Program-made: the position numbers and the translations under genes
From: Chamaea fasciata
Lineage: Eukaryota; Chordata; Aves; Passeriformes; Sylviidae
DNA: 64,000 nt
Direction of reading: 5' to 3'
Assembly (NCBI GenBank): GCA_029207755.1
Contig: JARCOQ010000201.1
Coordinates: 62,001 to 126,000, forward strand
The notes under the pieces: model-generated
What the model saw: only the letters and a program-made list of their open reading frames with translations
The model's database searches: none
Told to the model about the DNA's origin: nothing
Shown here: in pieces, positions 1 through 13,021 of the stretch
Layout of the letters: every line of letters starts with the position of its first letter
Numbering within the stretch: the first letter of the stretch is position 1

Positions 1-2040
1 CCAGGGCACCCCCAGGGACACCTAGAAGACAGCCAGGGCACCCCCAGGGACACCTAGGGGACAGCCAGGGCACCCCCAGGGACACCTAGGGGACAGCCAG
101 GGCACTCCAGAGACAGCCAGGGCACCCCCAGGGACACCTAGGGGACAGCCAGGGCACCCGAGGGACAGCCAGAGCACCCCCAGGGACACCAAGGGCACAG
201 CCAGGGACACCTAGAGGACAGCTAGGGCACCCCAAGGGACACCTATGGGACAGGCAGGGCACCCCCAGGGACACCTAGGGGACAGCCAGGGCCCCCCCAG
301 GGACAACTAGGGGATAGCCAGGGCACTCCAGGGACACCCAGGGCAACCCCAGGGACACCAAGGGGACAGCCAGGGCACCCCCAGGGACACCCAGGGCATC
401 CGCAACGACACCTAGGGGACAGGCAGGGCACCCCCAGGGACACTGACGGGACAGCCAGGGCACCCCCAGGGACACCTAGGGGACAGCCACGGCACCCCAG
501 GGACACGCAGGGCACCCCCAGGGACACCTAGGGCACAGCCAGGGCACCCCCAGGGACACCTAGGGGACAGGCAGCGCACCCCCAGAGACCCCTAGGGGAC
601 AGCCAGGGCCCCCCCAGGGACACCCAGGGCACCCCCAGGGACACCTAGGGAACAGCCAGGGCATCCCCAGGGACACCCAGGGCACCCCCAGGGACAACTA
701 CGGGACAGCAAGGGCAACCCCAGGGACACCCTGGGCACCCCCAGGGACACCTAGGGGACAGCTAGGGCACCCTCAAGACACGAAGGGGACAGGCAGGGCA
801 CCCCCAGGGACACCCAGGGCACCCCCAGGGACACCTAGGGGACAGGCAGGGCACCCCAGGGACACGCAGGGCACCCTCAGGGACACCTAGGGGACCTCCA
901 GGGCACCCCCAGGGACACCCAGGGCACCCCCAGGGCCACCTAGGGGACAGCCAGGGCACCCCAGAGACAGCCAGGGCCCCCCCAGGGACACCTAGGGGAC
1001 AGCCAGGGCACCCCAAGCACACCCAGGGCTCCCCCAGGGACACCTAGGGGACCGCCAGGGCACCCCCAGGGACACCGAGGTCACCCCCAGAGAACATAGG
1101 GCACCCCCAGAGACACCGAGGGCACAGCCAGGGCACCCTAGGGACAGCCAGGGCACCCCCAGGGACACCTAGGGGACAGCCAGGGCACCCCCAGGGACAC
1201 CTAGAAGACAGCCAGGGCACCCCCAGGGACACCTAGGGGACAGCCAGGGCACCCCCAGGGACACCTAGGGGACAGCCAGGGCACTCCAGAGACAGCCAGG
1301 GCACCCCCAGGGACACCTAGGGGACAGCCAGGGCACCCGAGGGACAGCCAGAGCACCCCCAGGGACACCAAGGGCACAGCCAGGGACACGTAGAGGACAG
1401 CCATGGCACCCCAGGGACAGCCAGGGCACCCCCAGGGACACCTAGGGGACAGCCAGGGCACCCCCAGGGACACCAAGGGGACAGCCAGAGCACCCAAAGG
1501 ACAGCCAGGGCACCCCCAGAGACACCTAGAAGACATCCAGGGCACACCAGGGACACCAAGGGGACACCCAGGGAACCCCCAGGGACACCTAGGGGACAGC
1601 CAGGGTACCCCAGGGACACCGAGGTCACCCCAGGGACACCTAGGGCACCCCCAAAGACACCGAGGGCACAGCCAGGGCACCCTTGGGACAGCCAAGGCAC
1701 CCCCAGGGACACCTAGGGGACAGCCAGGGCACCCCCAGGGACACCTAGAAGACAGCCAGGGCACCCCCAGGGACACCTAGAGGACAGCCAGGGCACCCCC
1801 AGGGACACCTAGGGGACAGCCAGGGCACCCCCAGGGACACCTAGGGGACAGCCAGGGCACCCGAGGGACAGCCAGAGCACCCTTAGGGACACCAAGGGCA
1901 CAGCCAGGGACACCTAGAGGACACCCAGGGCACCCCCTGGGACACCTAGGGGACGTCCAGGGCACCCCCAGAGACACCCAGGGCACCCCCAGGGCCACCT
2001 AGGGGACAGCCAGGGCACCCCAGGGACAGCCAGGGCCCCC
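1..2040. repeat. Segmental duplication D1, copy a
   Basis: This block is repeated at 6845-8885 with a constant offset of 6844 bases. The offset becomes 6845 after a one-base C-run difference near 1627 (GGTCACCCC here, GGTCACCCCC in the copy). Variant monomers occur in the same order throughout, including GCACCCGAGGGACAGCC, GCATCCGCAACGACACC and CCCTCAAGACACGAAG. The left edge is cut by the window boundary. Confidence 0.9.
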
Positions 2041-3232
2041 CCAGGGACACTTAGGGGACAGCCAGGGCACCCAGGCACACCCAGGGCTCCCCCAGGGACA
2101 CCTAGGGGACCGCCAGGGCACCCCCAGGGACACCGAGGTCACCCCCAGGGACACCTAGGGCACCCCCAAAGACACCGAGGGCACAGCAGGGCACTTTAGG
2201 GACAGCCAGGGCACCCCCAGGGACACCTAGGGGACAGCCAGGGCACCCCCAGGGACACCAAGGGCACAGCCAGGGACACCTAGAGGATAGCCAGGGCACC
2301 CCCAGGGACACCTAGGGGACAGGCAGGGCACCCCCAGGGACACCTAGGGGACAGACAGGGCCACCCCAGGGACAACTAGGGGATAGCCAGGGCACTCCAG
2401 GGACACCCAGGGCAACCCCAGGGACACCTAGGGGACAGCCAGGGCACCCCAGGGACACGCAGGGCACCCCCAGGGACACCTAGAGCACAGCCAGGGCATC
2501 CCAGGGACACCCTGGGCACCCCCAGGGACACCTAGGGGACAGCCAGGGCACCCTCAAGACACGAAGGGGACAGGCAGGGCACCCCCAGGGACACCCAGGG
2601 CACCCCCAGGGACACCTAGGGGACAGCCAGGGCACCCCGAGGGACACCAGGGCACCCCCAGGGACACCTAGGGGACAGCCAGGGCACCCTAAGGACAGCC
2701 AGGGCACCCCCAGGGACACCAAGGGCACAGCCAGGGCACCCTAGGGACAGCCAGGGCACCCTCAGGGACACCCAGGGAACCCCAAGGGACACCTAGGGGA
2801 CAGCCAGGGCACCCTCAAGACACGAAGGGGACAGGCAGGGCACCCCCAGGACACCCAGGGCACCCCCAGGGACACCTAGGGGACAGGCAGGGCACCCCAG
2901 GGACACGCAGGGCACCCTCAGGGACACCTAGGGGACCTCCAGGGCACCCCCAGGGACACCCAGGGCACCTCCAGGGCCACCTAGGGGACAGCCAGGGCAC
3001 CCCAGGGACAGCTAGGGCCCCCCCAGGGACACCTAGGGGACATCCAGGGCACCCCAGGCACACCCAGGGCTCCCCCAGGGACACCTAGGGGACCGCCAGG
3101 GCACCCCCAGGGACACCGAGGTCACCCCCAGAGAACATAGGGCACCCCCAGAGACACCGAGGGCACAGCCAGGGCACCCTAGGGACAGCCAGGGCACCCC
3201 CAGGGACACCTAGGGGACAGCCAGGGCACCCC

Positions 3233-4075
3233 CAGGGACACCTAGAAGACAGCCAGCGCACCCCCAGGGACACCTAGGGGACAGCCAGGGCACCCCCAGG
3301 GACACCTAGGGGACAGCCAGGGCACTCCAGAGACAGCCAGGGCACCCCCAGGGACACCTAGGGGACAGCCAGGGCACCCGAGGGACAGCCAGAGCACCCC
3401 CAGGGACACCAAGGGCACAGCCAGGAACACCTAGAGGACACCCAGGGCACCCCCTGGGACACCTAGGGGACCTCCAGGGCACCCCCAGGGACACCCAGGG
3501 CACCCCCAGGGCCACCTAGGGGACAGCCAGGGCACCCCAGGGACAGCCAGGGCCCCCCAAGGGACATTTAGGGGACAGCCAGGGCACCCCAGGCACACCC
3601 AGGGCTCCCCCAGGGACACCTAGGGGACCGCCAGGGCACCCCCAGGGACACCGAGGTCACCCCCAGGGACACCCAGGGCACCCCCAAAGACACCGAGGGC
3701 ACAGCCAGGGCACCCTTGGGACAGCCAGGGCACCCCCAGGGACACCTAGGGGACAGCCAGGGCACCCCCAGGGACACCTAGAAGACAGCCAGGGCACCCC
3801 CAGGGACACCTAAGGGACAGCCAGGGCGCCCCCAGGGACACCTAGAAGACAGCCAGGGCACCCACAGGGACACCTAGGGGACAGCCAGGGCACCCCCAGG
3901 GACACCTAGGGGACAGCCAGGGCACTCCAGAGACAGCCAGGGCACCCCCAGGGACACCTAGGGGACAGCCAGGGCACCCCGAGGGACAGCCAGAGCACCC
4001 CCAGGGACACCAAGGGCACAGCCAGGGACACCTAGAGGACAGCCAGGGCACCCCCAGGGACACCTAGGGGACAGG
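3233..4075. repeat. Segmental duplication D2, copy a
   Basis: About 840 bp repeated at 5520-6362 with offset 2287, and in part at 11371 with offset 8138. Diagnostic shared variants are CAAGGGACATTTAGGGG (near 3560), the CAGGCACACCCAGGGCTCCC string, and CCTAAGGGACAGCC near 3810. The copies separate at ~4076, where this one reads GACAGGCAGG and copy b reads GACAGCCAGG. Confidence 0.85.
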
Positions 4076-5519
4076 CAGGGCACCCCCAGGGACACCTAGG
4101 GGACAGACAGGGCCACCCCAGGGACAACTAGGGGATAGCCAGGGCACTCCAGGGACACCCAGGGCAACCCCAGGGACACCTAGGGGACAGGCAGGGCACC
4201 CCCAGGGACACTGACGGGACAGCCAGGGCACCCCCAGGGACACCTAGGGGACAGCCAGGGCACCCCAGGGACACGCAGGGCACCCCCAGGGACACCTAGA
4301 GCACAGCCAGGGCACCCCCAGGGACACCTAGGGGACAGGCAGCGCACCCCCAGAGACCCCTAGGGGACAGCCAGGGCCCCCCCCAGGGACACCCAGGGCA
4401 CCCCCAGGGACACCTAGGGAACAGCCAGGGCATCCCCAGGGACACCCAGGGCACCCCCAGGGACAACTACGGGACAGCAAGGGCAACCCCAGGGACACCC
4501 TGGGCACCCCCAGGGACACCTAGGGGACAGCCAGGGCACCCTCAAGACACGAAGGGGACAGGCAGGGCACCCCCAGGGACACCCAGGGCACCCCCAGGGA
4601 CACCTAGGGGACAGCCAGGGCACCCCGAGGGACACCAGGGCACCCCCAGGGACACCTAGGGGGCAGCCAGGGCACCCTAAGGACAGCCAGGGCACCCCCA
4701 GGGACACCAAGGGCACAGCCAGGGCACCCTAGGGACAGCCAGGGCACCCTCAGGGACACCCAGGGAACCCCAAGGGACACCTAGGGGACAGCCAGGGCAC
4801 CCCGAGGGACACCTCGGGACAGCCAGGGCATCCCCAGGGACACCTAGAGGACAGGCAGGGCACCCCCAGGGCACCCCAGGGACACCCAGGGCACCCCCAG
4901 GGACACGTAGAGGACAGCCATGGCACCCCAGGGACAGCCAGGGCACCCCCAGGGACACCTAGGGGACAGCCAGGGCACCCCCAGGGACACCAAGGGGACA
5001 GCCAGAGCACCCAAAGTACAGCCAGGGCACCCCCAGAGACACCTAGAAGACATCCAGGGCACACCAGGGACACCAAGGGGACACCCAGGGAACCCCCAGG
5101 GACACCTAGGGGACAGCCAGGGTACCCCAGGGACACCGAGGTCACCCCCAGGGACACCTAGGGCACCCCCAAAGACACCGAGGGCACAGCCAGGGCACCC
5201 TTGGGACAGCCAGGGCACCCCCAGGGACACCTAGGGGACAGCCAAGGCACCCCCAGGGACACCTAGAAGACAGCCAGGGCACCCCCAGGGACACCTAGAG
5301 GACAGCCAGGGCACCCCCAGGGACACCTAGGGCACCCGCAACGACACCTAGGGGACAGGCAGGGCACCCCCAGGGGACACTGACGGGACAGCCAGGGCAC
5401 CCCCAGGGACACCTAGGGGACAGCCAGGGCACCCCAGGGACACGCAGGGCACCCCCAGGGACACCTAGAGCACAGCCAGGGCACCCCCAGGGACACCTAG
5501 GGGACAGGCAGCGCACCCC

Positions 5520-6362
5520 CAGGGACACCTAGAAGACAGCCAGGGCACCCCCAGGGACACCTAGGGGACAGCCAGGGCACCCCCAGGGACACCTAGGGGA
5601 CAGCCAGAGCACTCCAGAGACAGCCAGGGCACCCCCAGGGACACCTAGGGGACAGCCAGGGCACCCGAGGGACAGCCAGAGCACCCCCAGGGACACCAAG
5701 GGCACAGGCAGGAACACCTAGAGGACACCCAGGGCACCCCCTGGGACACCTAGGGGACCTCCAGGGCACCCCCAGGGACACCCAGGGCACCCCCAGGGCC
5801 ACCTAGGGGACAGCCAGGGCACCCCAGGGACAGCCAGGGCCCCCCAAGGGACATTTAGGGGACAGCCAGGGCACCCCAGGCACACCCAGGGCTCCCCCAG
5901 GGACACCTAGGGGACCGCCAGGGCACCCCCAGGGACACCGAGGTCACCCCCAGGGACACCCAGGGCACCCCCAAAGACACCGAGGGCACAGCCAGGGCAC
6001 CCTTGGGACAGCCAGGGCACCCCCAGGGACACCTAGGGGACAGCCAGGGCACCCCCAGGGACACCTAGAAGACAGCCAGGGCACCCCCAGGGACACCTAA
6101 GGGACAGCCAGGGCACCCCCAGGGACACCTAGAAGACAGCCAGGGCACCCCCAGGGACACCTAGGGGACAGCCAGGGCAACCCCAGGGACACCTAGGGGA
6201 CAGCCAGGGCACTCCAGAGACAGCCAGGGCACCCCCAGGGACACCTAGGGGACAGCCAGGGCACCCGAGGGACAGCCAGAGCACCCCCAGGGACACCAAG
6301 GGCACAGCCAGGGACACCTAGAGGACAGCCAGGGCACCCCCAGGGACACCTAGGGGACAGCC
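5520..6362. repeat. Segmental duplication D2, copy b
   Basis: Copy of 3233-4075 at offset 2287, with the variant monomers in the same order. It differs by a few substitutions, such as CCAGAGCACTCC near 5605 and ACAGGCAGGAACACC near 5704. Confidence 0.85.
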
Positions 6363-6844
6363 AGGGCACCCCCAGGGACACCTAGAGGACAGCCAGGGCA
6401 CCCCCAGGGACACCTAGGGGACAGCCAGGGCACCCCCAGGGACACCTAGGGGACAGCCAGGGCACCCGAGGGACAGCCAGAGCACCCTTAGGGACACCAA
6501 GGGCACAGCCAGGGACACCTAGAGGACACCCAGGGCACCCCCTGGGACACCTAGGGGACCTCCAGGGCACCCCTAGAGACACCCAGGGCACCCCCAGGGC
6601 CACCTAGGGGACAGCCAGGGCACCCCAGGGACAGCCAGGGCCCCCCCAGGGACACTTAGGGGACAGCCAGGGCACCCCAGGCACACCCAGGGCTCCCCCA
6701 GGGACACCTAGGGGACCGCCAGGGCACCCCCAGGGACACCGAGGTCACCCCCAGGGACACCTAGGGCACCCCCAAAGACACCGAGGGCACAGCCAGGGCA
6801 CTTTAGGGACAGCCAGGGCACCCCCAGGGACACCTAGGGGACAG

Positions 6845-8885
6845 CCAGGGCACCCCCAGGGACACCTAGAAGACAGCCAGGGCACCCCCAGGGACACCTA
6901 GGGGACAGCCAGGGCACCCCCAGGGACACCTAGGGGACAGCCAGGGCACTCCAGAGACAGCCAGGGCACCCCCAGGGATACCTAGGGGACAGCCAGGGCA
7001 CCCGAGGGACAGCCAGAGCACCCCCAGGGACACCAAGGGCACAGCCAGGGACACCTAGAGGACAGCTAGGGCACCCCAAGGGACACCTAGGGGACAGGCA
7101 GGGCACCCCCAGGGACACCTAGGGGACAGCCAGGGCCCCCCCAGGGACAACTAGGGGATAGCCAGGGCACTCCAGGGACACCCAGGGCAACCCCAGGGAC
7201 ACCAAGGGGACAGCCAGGGCACCCCCAGGGACACCCAGGGCATCCGCAACGACACCTAGGGGACAGGCAGGGCACCCCCAGAGACACTGACGGGACAGCC
7301 AGGGCACCCCCAGGGACACCTAGGGGACAGCCACGGCACCCCAGGGACACGCAGGGCACCCCCAGGGACACCTAGGGCACAGCCAGGGCACCCCCAGGGA
7401 CACCTAGGGGACAGGCAGCGCACCCCCAGAGACCCCTAGGGGACAGCCAGGGCCCCCCCAGGGACACCCAGGGCACCCCCAGGGACACCTAGGGAACAGC
7501 CAGGGCATCCCCAGGGACACCCAGGGCACCCCCAGGGACAACTACGGGACAGCAAGGGCAACCCCAGGGACACCCTGGGCACCCCCAGGGACACCTAGGG
7601 GACAGCTAGGGCACCCTCAAGACACGAAGGGGACAGGCAGGGCACCCCCAGGGACACCCAGGGCACCCCCAGGGACACCTAGGGGACAGGCAGGGCACCC
7701 CAGGGACACGCAGGGCACCCTCAGGGACACCTAGGGGACCTCCAGGGCACCCCCAGGGACACCCAGGGCACCCCCAGGGCCACCTAGGGGACAGCCAGGG
7801 CACCCCAGAGACAGCCAGGGCCCCCCCAGGGACACCTAGGGGACAGCCAGGGCACCCCAAGCACACCCAGGGCTCCCCCAGGGACACCTAGGGGACCGCC
7901 AGGGCACCCCCAGGGACACCGAGGTCACCCCCAGAGAACATAGGGCACCCCCAGAGACACCGAGGGCACAGCCAGGGCACCCTAGGGACAGCCAGGGCAC
8001 CCCCAGGGACACCTAGGGGACAGCCAGGGCACCCCCAGGGACACCTAGAAGACAGCCAGGGCACCCCCAGGGACACCTAGGGGACAGCCAGGGCACCCCC
8101 AGGGACACCTAGGGGACAGCCAGGGCACTCCAGAGACAGCCAGGGCACCCCCAGGGACACCTAGGGGACAGCCAGGGCACCCGAGGGACAGCCAGAGCAC
8201 CCCCAGGGACACCAAGGGCACAGCCAGGGACACGTAGAGGACAGCCATGGCACCCCAGGGACAGCCAGGGCACCCCCAGGGACACCTAGGGGACAGCCAG
8301 GGCACCCCCAGGGACACCAAGGGGACAGCCAGAGCACCCAAAGGACAGCCAGGGCACCCCCAGAGACACCTAGAAGACATCCAGGGCACACCAGGGACAC
8401 CAAGGGGACACCCAGGGAACCCCCAGGGACACCTAGGGGACAGCCAGGGTACCCCAGGGACACCGAGGTCACCCCCAGGGACACCTAGGGCACCCCCAAA
8501 GACACCGAGGGCACAGCCAGGGCACCCTTGGGACAGCCAAGGCACCCCCAGGGACACCTAGGGGACAGCCAGGGCACCCCCAGGGACACCTAGAAGACAG
8601 CCAGGGCACCCCCAGGGACACCTAGAGGACAGCCAGGGCACCCCCAGGGACACCTAGGGGACAGCCAGGGCACCCCCAGGGACACCTAGGGGACAGCCAG
8701 GGCACCCGAGGGACAGCCAGAGCACCCTTAGGGACACCAAGGGCACAGCCAGGGACACCTAGAGGACACCCAGGGCACCCCCTGGGACACCTAGGGGACC
8801 TCCAGGGCACCCCCAGAGACACCCAGGGCACCCCCAGGGCCACCTAGGGGACAGCCAGGGCACCCCAGGGACAGCCAGGGCCCCC
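6845..8885. repeat. Segmental duplication D1, copy b
   Basis: Near-identical to 1-2040. Only scattered substitutions separate the two (for example a GGATACC at 6974-6983 where copy a has GGACACC). The variant order starting at 6866 appears again at 9106 (offset 2240), so this block also belongs to a local tandem series. Confidence 0.9.
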
Positions 8886-9105
8886 CCAGGGACACTTAGG
8901 GGACAGCCAGGGCACCCCAGGCACACCCAGGGCTCCCCCAGGGACACCTAGGGGACCGCCAGGGCACCCCCAGGGACACCGAGGTCACCCCCAGGGACAC
9001 CTAGGGCACCCCCAAAGACACCGAGGGCACAGCCAGGGCACTTTAGGGACAGCCAGGGCACCCCCAGGGACACCTAGGGGACAGCCAGGGCACCCCCAGG
9101 GACAC

Positions 9106-10284
9106 CTAGAAGACAGCCAGGGCACCCCCAGGGACACCTAGGGGACAGCCAGGGCACCCCCAGGGACACCTAGGGGACAGCCAGGGCACTCCAGAGACAG
9201 CCAGGGCACCCCCAGGGACACCTAGGGGACAGCCAGGGCACCCGAGGGACAGCCAGAGCACCCCCAGGGACACCAAGGGCACAGCCAGGGACACCTAGAG
9301 GACAGCTAGGGCACCCCCAGGGACACCTAGGGGACAGGCAGGGCACCCCCAGGGACACCTAGGGGACAGCCAGGGCCCCCCCAGGGACAACTAGGGGATA
9401 GCCAGGGCACTCCAGGGACACCCAGGGCAACCCCAGGGACACCAAGGGGACAGCCAGGGTACCCCCAGGGACACCCAGGGCATCCGCAACGACACCTAGG
9501 GGACAGGCAGGGCACCCCCAGGGACACTGACGGGACAGCCAGGGCACCCCCAGGGACACCTAGGGGACAGCCACGGCACCCCAGGGACACGCAGGGCACC
9601 CCCAGGGACACCTAGGGCACAGCAAGGGCACCCCCAGGGACACCTAGGGGACAGGCAGCGCACCCCCAGAGACCCCTAGGGGACAGCCAGGGCCCCCCCA
9701 GGGACACCCAGGGCACCCCCAGGGACACCTAGGGAACAGCCAGGGCATCCCCAGGGACACCCAGGGCACCCCCAGGGACAACTACGGGACAGCAAGGGCA
9801 ACCCCAGGGACACCCTGGGCACCCCCAGGGACACCTAGGGGACAGCCAGGGCACCCTCAAGACACGAAGGGGACAGGCAGGGCACCCCCAGGGACACCCA
9901 GGGCACCCCCAGGGACACCTAGGGGACAGGCAGGGCACCCCAGGGACACGCAGGGCACCCTCAGGGACACCTAGGGGACCTCCAGGGCACCCCCAGGGAC
10001 ACCCAGGGCACCCCCAGGGCCACCTAGGGGACAGCCAGGGCACCCCAGAGACAGCCAGGGCCCCCCCAGGGACACCTAGGGGACAGCCAGGGCACCCCAA
10101 GCACACCCAGGGCTCCCCCAGGGACACCTAGGGGACCGCCAGGGCACCCCCAGGGACACCGAGGTCACCCCCAGAGAACATAGGGCACCCCCAGATACAC
10201 CGAGGGCACAGCCAGGGCACCCTAGGGACAGCCAGGGCACCCCCAGGGACACCTAGGGGACAGCCAGGGCACCCCCAGGGACAC
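9106..10284. repeat. Higher-order repeat unit, 1179 bp
   Basis: One full cycle of the zone I variant order. Landmarks at 9106, 9170, 9327 and 9359 recur at 10285, 10349, 10506 and 10538, all at an offset of 1179 bases. The same cycle begins at 22 and at 6866. Confidence 0.85.
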
Positions 10285-11379
10285 CTAGAAGACAGCCAGG
10301 GCACCCCCAGGGACACCTAGGGGACAGCCAGGGCACCCCCAGGGACACCTAGGGGACAGCCAGGGCACTCCAGAGACAGCCAGGGCACCCCCAGGGACAC
10401 CTAGGGCACAGCCAGGGCACCCGAGGGACAGCCAGAGCACCCCCAGGGACACCAAGGGCACAGCCAGGGACACCTAGAGGACAGCCAGGGCACCCCCAGG
10501 GACACCTAGGGGACAGGCAGGGCACCCCCAGGGACACCTAGGGGACAGCCAGGGCCCCCCCAGGGACAACTAGGGGATAGCCAGGGCACTCCAGGGACAC
10601 CCAGGGCAACCCCAGGGACACCAAGGGGACAGCCAGGGCACCCCCAGGGACACCCAGGGCACCCGCAACGACACCTAGGGGACAGGCAGGGCACCCCCAG
10701 GGACACTGACGGGACAGCCAGGGCACCCCCAGGGACACCTAGGGGACAGGCAGCGCACCCCCAGAGACCCCTAGGGGACAGCCAGGGCCCCCCCAGGGAC
10801 ACCCAGGGCACCCCCAGGGACACCTAGGGAACAGCCAGGGCATCCCCAGGGACACCCAGGGCACCCCCAGGGACACCTAGGGAACAGCCAGGGCAACCCC
10901 AGGGACACCCTGGGCACCCCCAGGGACACCTAGGGGACAGCCAGGGCACCCTCAAGACACAAAGGGGACAGGCAGGGCACCCCCAGGGACACCCAGGGCA
11001 CCCCCAGGGACACCTAGGGGACAGGCAGGGCACCCCAGGGACACGCAGGGCACCCTCAGGGACACCTAGGGGACTTCCAGGGCACCCCCAGGGACACCCA
11101 GGGCACCCCCAGGGCCACCTAGGGGACAGCCAGGGCACCCCAGGGACAGCCAGGGCCCCCCCAGGGACACCTAGGGGACAGCCAGGGCACCCCAGGCACA
11201 CCCAGGGCTCCCCCAGGGACACCTAGGGGACCGCCAGGGCACCCCCAGGGACACCGAGGTCACCCCCAGAGAACATAGGGCACCCCCAGAGACACCGAGG
11301 GCACAGCCAGGGCACCCTAGGGACAGCCAGGGCACCCCCAGGGACACCTAGGGGACAGCCAGGGCACCCCCAGGGACAC
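10285..11379. repeat. Higher-order repeat unit, 1095 bp (internal 84 bp loss)
   Basis: Next unit after 9106-10284. It is 84 bases shorter because the stretch holding GCCACGGCACCCC, CACGCAGGG and the GGCACAGCAAGGG variant (about 9570-9650 in the previous unit) is missing around 10740. The next cycle starts at 11380. Confidence 0.82.
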
Positions 11380-11970
11380 CTAGAAGACAGCCAGGGCACC
11401 CCCAGGGACACCTAGGGGACAGCCAGGGCACCCCCAGGGACACCTAGGGGACAGCCAGGGCACTCCAGAGACAGCCAGGGCACCCCCAGGGACACCTAGG
11501 GGACAGCCAGGGCACCCGAGGGACAGCCAGAGCACCCCCAGGGACACCAAGGGCACAGCCAGGAACACCTAGAGGACACCCAGGGCACCCCCTGGGACAC
11601 CTAGGGGACCTCCAGGGCACCCCCAGGGACACCCAGGGCACCCCCAGGGCCACCTAGGGGACAGCCAGGGCACCCCAGGGACAGCCAGGGCCCCCCAAGG
11701 GACACTTAGGGGACAGCCAGGGCACCCCAGGCACACCCAGGGCTCCCCCAGGGACACCTAGGGGACCGCCAGGGCACCCCCAGGGACACCGAGGTCACCC
11801 CCAGGGACACCCAGGGAACCCCCAAAGACACCGAGGGCACAGCCAGGGCACCCTTGGGACAGCCAGGGCACCCCCAGGGACACCTAGGGGACAGCCAGGG
11901 CACCCCCAGGGACACCTAGAAGACAGCCAGGGCACCCCGAGGGACACCTAAGGGACAGCCAGGGCACCCC
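11371..11970. repeat. Segmental duplication D2, copy c (partial)
   Basis: Matches 3233-3830 at offset 8138 and then leaves that order around 11970. It reads CAAGGGACACTTAGGGG near 11696 where copies a and b have CAAGGGACATTTAGGGG. It is therefore a separately diverged copy rather than a recent exact duplicate. Confidence 0.8.
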
Positions 11971-13021
11971 CAGGGACACCTAGGGGACAGCCAGGGCACT
12001 CCAGAGACAGCCAGGGCACCGCCAGGGACACCTAGGGGACAGCCAGGGCACCCGAGGGACAGCGAGAGCACCCCCAGGGACACCAAGGGCACAGCCAGGG
12101 ACACCTAGAGGACAGCCAGGGCACCCCCAGGGACACCTAGGGGACAGGCAGGGCACCCCCAGGGACACCTAGGGGACAGCCAGGGCCCCCCCAGGGACAA
12201 CTAGGGGATAGCCAGGGCACTCCAGGGACACCCAGGGCAACCCCAGGGACACCAAGGGGACAGCCAGGGCACCCCCAGGGACACCCAGGGCACCCGCAAC
12301 GACACCTAGGGGACAGGCAGGGCACCCCCAGGGACACTGACGGGACAGCCAGGGCACCCCCAGTGACACCTAGGGGACAGCCAGGGCACCCCAGGGACAC
12401 GCAGGGCACCCCCAGGGACACCTAGGGCACAGCCAGGGCACCCCCAGGGACACCTAGGGGACCGGCAGCGCACCCCCAGAGACCCCTAGGGGACAGCCAG
12501 GGCCCCCCCAGGGACACCCAGGGCACCCCCAGGAACACCTAGGGAACAGCCAGGGCATCCCCAGGGACACCCAGGGCACCCCCAGGGACAACTACGGGAC
12601 AGCAAGGGCAACCCCAGGGACACCCTGGGCACCCCCAGGGACACCTAGGGGACAGCCAGGGGACCCTCAAGACACGAAGGGGACAGGCAGGGCACCCCAA
12701 GGGACACCCAGGGCACCCCCAGGGACACCTAGGGGACAGGCAGGGCACCCCGAGGGACACCAGGGCACCCCCAGGGACACCTAGGGGACAGCCAGGGCAC
12801 TCTAAGGACAGCCAGGGCACCCCCAGGGACACCAAGGGCACAGCCAGGGCACCCTATGGACTGCCAGGGCACCCTCAGGGACACCCAGGGCACCCCAAGG
12901 GACACCTAGGGGACAGCCAGGGCACCCCAGGGACACCCAGGGCACCCCAAGGGCCGCCTAGGGGACAGCCAGGGCACCCCGAGGGACACCTAGGGGACAG
13001 CCAGGGCATCCCCAGGGACAC

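Larger units (their letters stand above)
1..13021. repeat. Minisatellite array, zone I (nested higher-order repeats)
   Basis: The whole stretch is head-to-tail 31-32 bp monomers in one orientation. The modal unit is CCAGGGCACCCC plus CAGGGACACCTAGGGGACAG; 31-bp units lack one C of the C5 run. Common variants replace CCTAGG by CCAAGG, CCGAGG, CCCAGG, CTTAGG or CTAGAGG. These variants occur in a fixed order that recurs at larger scale, so this is a higher-order repeat rather than a uniform array. No unique sequence longer than a monomer was found. Open frames of 60-190 codons occur on both strands but encode only permuted P/G/L/V/C-rich or G/P/Q/H-rich monomer translations, so I annotate no gene. 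Confidence 0.95.
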
